From the NCBI RefSeq assembly GCF_030867145.1, contig NC_134434.1:3286001-3350000 (forward strand): a stretch of DNA of 64,000 bases. The letters run 5' to 3'. The notes beneath the pieces are model-generated. The model was not told where the DNA came from. It made no database searches and saw only the letters and a program-made list of their open reading frames with translations. Below are positions 11,847-23,800 of this stretch, piece by piece; the first letter of the stretch is position 1, and every line of letters begins with the position of its first letter. The DNA is from Opisthocomus hoazin (taxonomy: Eukaryota; Chordata; Aves; Opisthocomiformes; Opisthocomidae). A program made the translations under genes and the position numbers.

Positions 11847-14800
11847 CTGAAAGAGACCAATATAGAAACGCTAATTAAATACACGTCAAACCAAAGCTGA
11901 CAATGGTCAAACAAGCACAGAGGATTGAGCAGCAACTGAGACAACAGAAACTGAAGTTCCCTCGTGTGACATCTTGGGCCCTTGAAAATGACTCGAAGCC
12001 CTGTCAAAGCATCACTGCAGGATCTCTGGGAAACCTTCCCTAGTGCAGGGAGAAAGCTAAATTTAATAAAATGAAGATGACGCCCTAGAAGCGGCAAGCA
12101 GCAGCCTACTGTCTACCCAAGGAACCCCACCCTGTCAGCCACCTTCAGGTCTTGCAGAAGGAAAACAAACCTAATAAAATCTCTTAAATACACTAGTTGT
12201 GACCAAACTCCAACCAGCATGACATTTCTTGAGTTGTAAGAGACACTTGGCTAAGAAGTTAAAAGTAATATTCACTAAGAACACTACTGGAATTTGCCTG
12301 AGTTCCCAGCTCTTACCTTGCCATCCTTGACCTGAGATGGAGACTCAGTCTCATGAGTATCATTTGCATCTGCAAATTTGAAGAAAAAGTGGTAAGAATA
12401 AGAGGCTAGATCTTTGTGTAAATTCAGACTGTCTCAGGAGTCAGCTGCCCTCTAAGCTTAGCTATGAACTTTGCTTTCTGGGATATGCAAGACAATATTT
12501 TCAGCAGAAGCAGCTAGCTTTCTGGACTAAAAGGATCATCTATATTTCTACAGCCATCACAACTTTCTGGTGATGGAAAGCTTCTCCTTCACACTGCTCT
12601 GAGAAGCTCCTGAAAGAAGCAGAGATTTTGAGTTAAGCACAAAGCAGCAGATGAGGAGAAGACTCCAGTGGGGTCTGTTCAAGCAATGTTAAGGCAATAA
12701 AAGACAAGGCAATCCATTACTTATCTCGGGTTTCCAGCAGCAGGCACAGCAAAAACAGCAGCCCAAGAAATCACAAAGTTCATCCATTCCCCATTCAAGA
12801 CCTGCCTGGACAAGGTCCTCTACAACCTACTGTAGGTGACCCTGCTTCGGCAGGAGGGTTGGACTGGATGACCCACAGAGGTCCCTTCCAACCCCTACCT
12901 TTCTGTGATTCTGTGACACTGCCAAAGAGCAGAACATCACTGCTCCCCTCTTTTTCAGTAGTTCTCCCAACTAGGCAAAATGGGGATGAATAAGGCAAAT
13001 TTGTTTGCAGCAAAAAACATTAAACACTAAACAGAGTGTTCTATGCAGGTTACCAAAATAGGTGCACATCCTCATGAAGCATTTTTGCAGGGCAGGGAGC
13101 AAGATGCCAAATGTCTAGACATTGGTTGCCTAGACACACTACACACAGCTACAAAAAGCTAGAGTGGGGTAGGGGGGGAAGTTTTCCAGAGTCTACAGAG
13201 ATCAGAGTGAAGCAGAAAAACATTTGGAACTTCAGAAATGAAATAAAAGGACTTAAACAGGTGCAGGGGCATTATTCAAGAGAGATTAGAGCTCTAGCGT
13301 AATTGTGCAACTCACCTAATATAGCTGCTGCTTGCAAGGAGTATTTCTCTGCATTGACTTGAGTGATCAGATCCTGAACATCAGGCAGCTCCTAGGTAAT
13401 TAAAGAAAATTATTTGAGAGCCTGAAAAGTGCCAGAGTTTAAGAGTTATGGCAGAGGTAAAACCTGACACAGTAAGAACTAAGAAATTAAGTCCTAGTGC
13501 TGATAAGCCTTCTCAGAAGAGAAAAAGCTACAGTACAGTCCTTCAGGCACTACAGAAGTAGTATGACAGAAAGTGCAGATGTGAGAAAGTGTGGGAAATT
13601 GTTATGGAGTTGTTACAGTAAGTTACAACTGGCAAGTAAGCGGCCAGTTGATATCACATCACCAGAAAGTCTCTACTATAACATGTCAAGCAGTCACACT
13701 TGTATTACTATTCTCCCTACTTAAAGATCAGACTTGCTCTGTAATAGTCTGGCATCTAATTGACAATAAATACTGGGACAGAGCCTTTTCATAAATTTCA
13801 ACTTCCTTCTACACACAGGATCGGGTTCCTACCTTCAAGCTGTTTGTATAGGCTCCAGCTCCCGACTGAACTTCACGGGCATATTTCAGCACTCTTTCAT
13901 ATAAAACAAGAGCTTCACTCCATTTCTTTACCAGGACATAGGACTGTGCAATGAAAAAACACCTGCAACAGTAAAGAGCAGCTCATTGCCATATGTGTCC
14001 TCCACACCTTTTGCCAACTCAAATGACTGATAAGAGGAGATATTATGAAGAAGCACTGGCCAGTTTTCCCCTAGCATCCAGGCCTCATTTCACAAGAGGG
14101 CAGAGATAACTGCATCAAAGTCCTGTACAGCACTCTGAAATAATAACCTTTGAGAATGTAACGCCTGCTAAAGAAAACCTGGCTGTTTCTCAGTCACCTG
14201 TAAGCTTTGTACACGAGTGTCTTCAATCCAATCTCTTTTTGGAAGTTCTTGTCCTCTTCTAGGCCAGGAAGCTGTGTCAGTTCCACGAGGTTCTGCGTAA
14301 AAGAGAGTCGGAGGAACAAATTCAGGCGTTGTTTTCCTCTGGAATTTGCTGGAGTAAGAGAAAGTTGCCCCTTTTAACAAGTCAACAGCACACTCCCATG
14401 GAAATAGTTTCCAGTTTTCTAATTACGCTAACCTTGTGAAGGCCACGCATTGAAAGTTGTGCAAGTTTGCCCTCAGGACAGATTTCCTGACACGAACAGG
14501 AATTAGGACAAAGACTCCTCAGATTTCATATGTTTCATAAGGCATTTCCCTTTATTTCCCATTCACAGCTGCTTCAGCCACAGGCTCCCACAGTTAACTG
14601 AAAATTTATGTGAGAAACTCAGAAACTGCTGATGAAGAACAAGCAGATTTTAAGTATTTTTAGCTACTTTCTCTGGCCAGCAGAAACGAAGGCAGCTATC
14701 AGAGTGCTGCATAAAACAGTCATAAAAACTATTTTACAACTGTATTAGAGTGTACAGCCGAGGCCACCCATTCTAGCAGCATTTTCTGTTCACAACTAGA

Positions 14801-17800
14801 AAGGTTTTTTGTGTTTCATGCAGATGTTCAACATCTTCAACAAAGCAGCTGTAGGTACTCAGTTGCTCTTCAGACTTCACAGGCACTTCACTTGCCCTGC
14901 TTTATTTTTTACAATATCTTTCTGTACCAAAGTTCTCCAGTTAGTATGAAGAGTTAGATTTGTTTTCCCAGTATCACCTGCAAAATTATATCATAAAGAC
15001 GGATCAGGTCCTGAGGCCGCGGTGTGCGCTTGCCATCCTCTTCTGACCGCTGCTGCTGCAGCAGTGCCTTCTGCAGAGACTTTGCCATGCTCTCATTGCG
15101 CTTGATGGCTGTCGACAGCTTGATGTAAGTCAAATAACTAAAAAGATAAAAGATAAAAGATAAAATACCATTAGCAGACTGCCAGAACTACTCAGGCATT
15201 ACTCTTTGTTCTGAAAAAACTCCTCCCCCCAGTCTAAGCTGATACTAGTAGGGGAAAAAACATCTGAAAGGTCAACACGAGAGTCTTAAGTAAAATGTTC
15301 TCAAAGCTGCATGAATCACATCCTTATCCGTACAATCATCATTTGAGATCTGAGAGGCCCAGAACAAAAACTCCATAAACCAAAACCAAACAAAAATAAA
15401 ATCTTGACATAAGAGCATGACTTCTTCACGCTAGTACAGGCAGCAATGTTTGCCTATTACCTGTGTAAGTACTGGATGTTGGACACCTTCCCAGAATCAT
15501 TCTCCAGAGAGTGTTCCCGCTGCTTCTGCAGAAATTGGGGGCAAAACACCATATGATTTACTTAGAACTGGCAGCCGAGGGAAGAAAACATCAGAAACAA
15601 CTCTAGGTTTGGGTAAACCAGGGACGTTATAACAGACTTCCAGGCAAAAGAATGAGGGCTTCTACATTGCTATTCATCCTCTCCAGTTCTGAAGAGAATA
15701 AAGCCAATGGTGGTAAGACTCTTTTGCAGCTTTTTATTAAAAAGAAATCCAAGCCATTTTTACTGTTGAGGAAGTTTAACAATAACAAATCAGTCTCAAA
15801 GAAACGCTATGTTGTTGAAAGTAGAAACACTCATGTTTGCAGCTTACCTGGTCTGGTTTCAGATCTTCGCGAACAGCCTGAATGGCATCTCTACACTCAC
15901 TGAGCAAAGATTCAAACAAACGCTCCTTTGTCTCCTCATTTTCTGCCTAAAAGCAAAGTTAAGACAGACATCTATTAGAAATTTTTGTATCTTGCATCCC
16001 ATGATGCAAGAATTAACCGAGGAGATTAAACAAAATTTCTCCCAAATTATGACTTTAAGATCCACGGGTAACTAGAACTCCAAGCCGTATCTGTCTGCAC
16101 TCTGTTCTAGGGAGCAAACTGCCAGGAATTGCAGGGAATGTGGTCAGGGCTGAGAATTTCGCAGCCCTGGAGGCCTAGCACACACAGCTCTGATCGCCTC
16201 ATCCCTGCAACAGCGACCTTCCCAGCAACTCCCTTCCCTTCCAGGATGGCATCCACACCGCTCCGAGAACAGCTGAGGTTGGACTGCACTGTGGGAAAGG
16301 CCCAGCAACAGAAGTGCTGATCTGAAATGGCAAACTACCAACGCAGACTGCTCTTGTTATGCTGATTTAACTTTTCTCATGTGGTAAGAGCACGTAGATG
16401 ATTATCTTTTCTACACTCCCACTCTAGTAATGCTCACAGTGGCAATAATTGGCTTGTTTGCAGCATATTTTAAACTAACCCTGTATTTTAGTAGCAGGAG
16501 TGACCAAGTGCTTTTCTGCTGTCACCACAAGTTTTGTCAAAAAATGAAGCAGCTTTTGGCCTCCCACCCCAAAACCAAAATTTGAGAACAACTTTTAAAA
16601 AACAAGTTGAAGCCTGATCTCCACCTAATGGACTGGCATACCATGCACCCAGTTAAACAATGCACCCAAAACCAAACTCAACTTCCATTCAGGTGACTGA
16701 GAAGGTAACCAGATGGGGATCACAAGACTCTTGCTGATTCAGTAAGAGAAAACTGCCCAGAAACAAACCTCAACCTTAGCAACCAACAGAGGGATTGAAG
16801 TGTATCAGCAGTGCTATACCACTTCCATGTCATATAATAGCATAAGATGAATTTGCTGCAAGAAATCTGCGATTGTCCAAACGAATAAAAAACTGTCTAA
16901 AAACATGCTCACTCGTTTATCTTCCATAGAGCTCTACAGTCTCTGCCTCTCCTGTTCTCAGGTTTGCAAACCCATTAAGGAATGTTATTTTTACTCCCTC
17001 ACAAAGCTTCAGGCATCTTGACCTGAGATGAAGGCAGTTTTTTTATTTTGTTTTCTTTTTTTTTTTCCCTTTAAAGATTTGCTGCAAGAATTTTTAAGGC
17101 GGGACTAACTACTGAGAATAACCTGAGACAAGTCTGACAGCATTCTCAACCTCACCCAAAGGAGCACAGCAATTTCACTGTATGCAAGAAAATGAAAACA
17201 GACATAGCTAGATCATCAGTCAAGCACAAACAGGGAAAGGGCTGGGCCGTGCAGTGAAACAAAGGCTTTCCTTTCTAAGCAAAAACTCCTCAGGTTAAGC
17301 TGATTCTATGCACAAACACACATGTGTTCTGATTTGGGAGATACCTGATCACAAAACTGCAATACAAGTTCTACAGCTGGTGATTCGAGTGTCCTGACAG
17401 AAGAGTGTAAGTTCATCTCACAGGGGTCAAGAGAACCGATCCAACCGAAACCACTTCTGAAAGTCTAGGTGTGCTCACTGCTAAATTTTTCGTTGTTCCA
17501 AAACATTGTGTATCATCTCTGAAAGTTATTACCACCCATTTTTGCTACAGTCCTAGCTACCAGAGATGACCACGGAATCCTTGAGGCAATACCAAATAGG
17601 AGCACACCTCCGTCACTCTGCCCTTTAGCCTTCTCACTTCTGCCTAGTTAGAGTCAACGGGCCCTTGAAGTCATGCATTCAAGTCTACAAAAGGGTTGAC
17701 ACAAGTAATTTTAAACTTGGATTTGTGTTTCAGTTTGGCTTATTTGTTCTGTTTCTCCCGTTACCAGTAAGACACTGAAGGCAATGCTACAATTGCACTG

Positions 17801-20800
17801 AGCATCTCCATTTTTACACTAGACACACATCTGTGTTTGCTTCTAATCAAACCCTGAAGAGCACAGCTGTTGTTTTAGGGTTCAACTTAGTGAAGACCAG
17901 GAGGCAGGTGCCAAAGATCCCAGGAACCACAACACATTTAGCTGAAGCTTGGACTGCCCATCGCAGCTGACACAGCAACTGCAGAACTGCTTTCAAAAGG
18001 CCAAGTTTTAGCTCTCTGGGAACGTAAATACTGCTGCCGCGCGCTGAGCTCTCACCAGTGCTAGTTGTGATCCAGTATCACAAAACTCCTGTTTAGTCAG
18101 AGCTTCCAAGGAAGATAAAGCAAGATGAAAATGAATTCGGATAACTGCTCTGCCACAGCTTTATGGAACAAAGGAGGCAACTAAACCGAAAAGCTCCAAC
18201 TGTTAGCCTGGCAGAATGGCAATTAAATGAGGGAACATGGAACTCTAAGCTGCACTTCCACCTGCCGGCCACACTAATGCACAACCTAGAAAAAAAATAA
18301 ACTCCACAACATGTAATTCATAACATTATGACAAGAGTGGTTAACGCCAACGTTTCCTACCCAGCCATATCCTGTTTATCCTGCTCACACTATCTTCTTA
18401 ACACCATCTCCTGCTCTTGCCCGCTTGCCTTATACCTTTGCGGGGTTTTCACTCACATCACTTAAATTGCTATTTCACATCATTTAATTGCTATTTATCC
18501 TTACCATTCTCCTGGTAATAAATGCTTTTTGATGCTGCGAAAAGGCCATTGGTAGTGGCACCATTTGTTACTAAAGATCCTTTCACTGACTTTTCAAACA
18601 GCAAGGGTGTTGTACGCTGGGAAGCAGAATACACCATCTGGGCACCATTTCCAAGGAAAAAGCTCCATGTGGAAAACTTGCCTGCAATACTGAAGACGTG
18701 CATAGTGCGTGCCACCGCAAACATTTCAGAAGTGCTACATTTGAAATTAATTTACATCCTGGCATTTAGTAATCCTCTTCTGCTTTTGAGGATTTGCATA
18801 AGTCAAGAAGTGAATGCTATAAATCTCCTAGCACCTGTTTCGCCTGGCAAATTGCTTTTTGCTGCTGAAAAAGGTGATCGATACGTATCTTTTTTCTTTT
18901 GGTTGCTCTCAATTTGGGAGCATTTGACCAAGATACTTAAAGAAACAAGAACAGCAATTCAAAACTAATTACTGTTAAAATTGTAACCTTCACTTCCAAG
19001 TGAATTCCACAAATCATAATGGTTATCACCCTGCTACTGAAAAGCAGCACTTCTGGGCAGAACAGAGTGTTCAGAAGAGCAGTAACAATCAGAACAGACC
19101 TCCCAAACTACCACTTAGATTGTGGGAGCTAACTGCCCCAACTGACACTTCAACTCTGGGTTACAGCCAATATTCCCACTCCTACTTTTAGCCTTCCAAC
19201 CCCAAATTTGAGAAGAAAAAATTATTTAAAAGCTTTTAGTCCAGGTATCATGTATTATGTTGCACACTGAAGGAAAAAGGACAGTCAGAACACCAGCACC
19301 AGAGATGGCTTCCAGGTTACCTGAACAATCGCTGCTTCATTGTCGGCCAGCCCTAGCAAGAAGATCCTCACTTTGTCGATCTTCACCGGAACAGTTCTTC
19401 CTCTCCACTCCACCTCACTCATCGTGGCTGCCTGCTTTGCTCGAGTTTGGGTAATCAGCGCCTGCAGAGAACAGTCCAAACTTCGGAGCTCAAACTTCAA
19501 GGTATCCAAAACTGAACCTTTCAAATTCACATTAGACTTGACTATTTTAAAATCAAAGGGTTTTTTAGGAAAGTGAGGTTTTCCATAAAGCCCAGGATTG
19601 CTTGCTCTCTTCTGGCATGTTTTGGCTCTTGGATGGTGTGCTGCAGCAATATTTATGTGCAACAGAGCGATAACGAAATGTTTCAACTTGAAGTACTCAA
19701 ACAAGTTACCTCCAGTTTTTCTGCAAGAAGACCTTCAGTGCCACCAGACCTCAGTCTCATCTGCATCAACTCATTCATAGCAGACTGGTCACCTGAGAGA
19801 ATTAACAAACGAAGATCACATTTCCATCTGAGTTATTTTAATATAGAAAAGCTAATCAACAGATTTTATACTAGCAATTTGGGGACAAAGGGGATAAATC
19901 TGTAATTTCATTCTGCCTTCATAAACAAACTACTGCAAACCGGTATTTTGTCTTTTTACACAAAATCACATGCACTGTTGCAAAATGAGCGTATTTCTCT
20001 GCTGCTAAACTGACCCAGAATGTGTGCAGAATTTGCCCAACATAGTATGGACTCACTCCAGTGTCACTCGGACCACAACTTAACTACCAAGTCAATACCC
20101 CTTTCCTGTGAACAAGCCTTGCTCTTTGTTAGAGATTAGGTACCTCGCTTTCTTACCAATGTTATAGGCACAGTAGCGAATGTTGGGCGAGATCTCTTCC
20201 ACACGCTGGTTATAAAGTACAGCTTGTTCTTCTGTGAAAGCATTGGCCAGTTTTTCATATATGGTCCTACAGTAAAAAATACGTATTAACACTACAGGAT
20301 GTGTCATTTTGAGAGTTGCTATCTTCAGGGAAGAGTTTGTGTCTCTATTCTGGAGGATGCTATTTCTTTGGTAGTACCTCCCAGTTCAGCGCACCATGAA
20401 CTAAACAACTCACAGAGTTACTGTACACAGGGTATATAAACTTACCAGTCTGACCCAATACTATTTACTAAATGAGGTTGGTGAAGTGGGGAACTCACTT
20501 GCATTTGTTGAAAGCCTCCATTGCTGCCTTCCACTCCTGGTGTTCAAAATGAAGCATTCCTGTGAGGTAAGCCATGTATGCCTGCAGACAGCACAAGAGC
20601 ACATTAATTTCCCCACGACCAGTAGCCTAGTTTGTACAACCTTTAGTATGAAGGCTGTCGCGACACCTACAGTACGTGATCAAGCCTTGTCTTCCCCCAA
20701 AGCACAACCGGTTTGGATTACGGGTTACTAGCTACCTACTTTTTATTCTTTTAACTGACATTGCTACATTTCTAAGGAGACAACAGCAAAGATGTTTCTT

Positions 20801-23800
20801 GCCTGTTGTACAATCAACATGGCCCACGGATGTCACAAACCTTTTTCTTCCAGCACCAACCTACAAAATGCCTGTGTTAATTAACCAAGTACCATTGCAG
20901 CCACTTACTCAGAGGTGCCACAACACCGTTGTTTTCTGTGTTCCAGGAACCAAAGCAACAAGTCTTGCGTTCTAGATAGCTACTTTAGGACATCAAAGAA
21001 AGAGACTACTCAACAGATAAGCATAGTTTCCTAGGCTGCGTTGCATCATCCTAGTCTCTCTCAATTATTTTTACTTTTATTAAATGTACTACTCTTCAAA
21101 GCAAGGACAAATCATTTGATACACTTAATGAACTTCTAAACACCAGGTCCTCGTCTTGGCTGGTGCCACTGGCTACTTCTGCAATTCCAGTAGCTGCATT
21201 AACAGTAAGTCCAAGCTATTCGAAGGGAGATATTATCCACTTTGAGAATCGGTCAGGTCTGGTTATCTATTGCTAGATGAGAATAAGCTCTTCACCAAAA
21301 ATCCAAAGGTTTCTTGTTCAGCTTTTGCTGTAAAATGAGATCAAAGTATCAGTGGTTACCTGAGCTTCCAGCTTTGTTTTGGCATCCACTCGGTTACTTT
21401 CACACAGCCGCTCCAGCTCTTCAGCATGTTTCACAGCTTTGCGCAGGCGAGACAGCAAGTGAAATCGTTTGCGAGGCTCTGTGTTTGCTTCCTGTTTAAG
21501 CTGCATGGCGTAACTCCAGGCTCTCTCTGCATCCATCAGAATCAACAGCAAATACCTGTGGGGCAGAGGAAGATTAATGAAAAAATTATGACATTCAAAC
21601 AAGTATCACCACGTCACCACTAGTTCTTTGCCACGCGATCTGTATAGTTTGGTAACAAAAGTTCAGCTTGGTGAGTAAGAGGTAGATGCTTTTATTTCTT
21701 AGTATTCTAAGCACACAAAGTCATATTACCCCTAACTGTTTTCTACTGTATTTCTCACTACAGAATTGTAATCACCCAACTGAGGAAGAGAATTTGGTAT
21801 CGTTCTGTAGTACCACAGACGCTGCAAAGACGCTTTTAGGTCGCTCTTCAAACTGGTTCAATACGGGTAAACCTGTCTATTTTCCCAACAATTAATGCTA
21901 TCATGCATCTGGCTTTTTAACAATACAGATGAAGACAGCATCATGTTTTCTTTCCCCACAAGAAAAGATGAGACAGCAGACACTTCAAGTGTTTCTAAAC
22001 CTGGGAAATGAGCCCAAGACCCAGGCTATTCTCCACACAGTCTATCAAACCAGCATTCTGCCAAATTTTGAAAACCTAAATAAAACTTGCAATCTAATAT
22101 TTCTGTTCAAATGGAAGGGATCATGCCTCCAACCACAACCTTCCTGGCTACACCACCCATTTTATTACGATTCACATGGCAACCTTGTGACAGGTCTAAA
22201 TAAGTGTTTCCTCTTTAATATCAAAGTAATTTACTGATTATGAAAAGAACCCATTTTAGCAACTATTGGGGAAGAGAAGGAACTAGCTGTTGCTGCTCCC
22301 TCTTCTCCCGCTTCTTCACATGATGAAGCAGCATCTGAGCAGCGCCTCTTCCACCTGCACTGCAGCCTGAACTTTCATTTTTTGCTAATACCAACAACAC
22401 ACAACACATCACTGAAAAGAAACATTTCTGAGTATATAGTAGAGAACGGTTTTCCACCACGGCCACATCAAAATAGATTACTGAAATGAAAGAAACTATT
22501 CACAAATATACTGCATGCTCGATTCCATCCGTTGACTGTACCTGTTGTCTGAGAGAATCTCTTCAGTCACTTTCTTCCCAGTGAACTTGTGCCTGTTTCC
22601 CATCTTGAAGTTGAGAGTTTTTCGGAGCCGCCTTAGCCTGCGGGAGCAATAACCCCTAAAGAAAAGATGACCACAGTCAGTTCAGCCAAAGAACAACTTT
22701 GCTTCTGTTTACTGCTCTCTCCAAGCAGAAAAAAAGGACTGAAGGCTGTGACAGGCAATGTTTTAACAACTCAGAACTCTGTATGTGACATACAGTATGA
22801 GGCAGTTCAGAAACTACCTTTAAACCAGTGGTCAACAGAATACAAGAAAGGTGAGAAGACACATAATAATTCTTGATCTTGAAAAAACAGAATGAAGTTC
22901 TCCTTATTGTTTAATTGCTTTATGTACGTTTACTGAGCACTCAGTTCTGGAAGAGTACAGGGATTATCAGTGAGGTGTTAACAAACAAGCTCTTAAAGGG
23001 CAAGAGAGACACAAGAGCCGGTCTGTATCCTCCTAAATGGAACAGTCACAACACATTACATCTAATCAGGAAAAAAAAAATTGTGCATTGCTTCACATGA
23101 AGCAGCCTGTCAAGGGGTATTTACCTGGCAGATCATTTTTGTTGCCTGCTACAGTGGGTTTACATTTTAAATGTAAAAAGCCAAGTCACACTAGTATCTC
23201 CAAGACATCCACACTGTTTACTAACCTGTACCTCTGGAAGTCTCCATGTCGCAAACCGTGCTGCTGCTGAGACTCCTTCACAATCTGAAGGACTGCGACT
23301 TGCGTTAAGGCAGATTGACAGTACCATCTGTTACCACTTCTTCTTTCTACCCCAAAATAACGGAAAGGAACTCTGTAGGTTGCATTAAGCAAATTCACTT
23401 GGAACAGAGGGGCACCCAAAAGCCTCCTCAAAGCCCACAGGTGTGAGAACTGATGGTCCTAGAAGACCTCCTGACTCTACTGCTCACTGCAGAGCTTTAT
23501 GCCTGTCATCAAGGCCAGGACTAAGATGTACCACAGGCTTCTGCTCTGACAGACAACCACAAGAGTCTCGCTGTTACAGAGCGTGTTTCAGGATAACAAG
23601 CTACGCCAACAGACACATCCAGGCCAAGGTAACTGACTGCCCCAGCTACGCTACACCACCTCCCCAGTCACACTTGTGACACAGTTTTGTTGGCAAAACC
23701 AAAATAGAGAGAAGCTTTCCTGCGCTTAAACGTCCCATCTCTCAGGAAAAGGACAGAAGTACACTGAGCAGAATCACTGCTGCCTCCCTGACACAGACTT

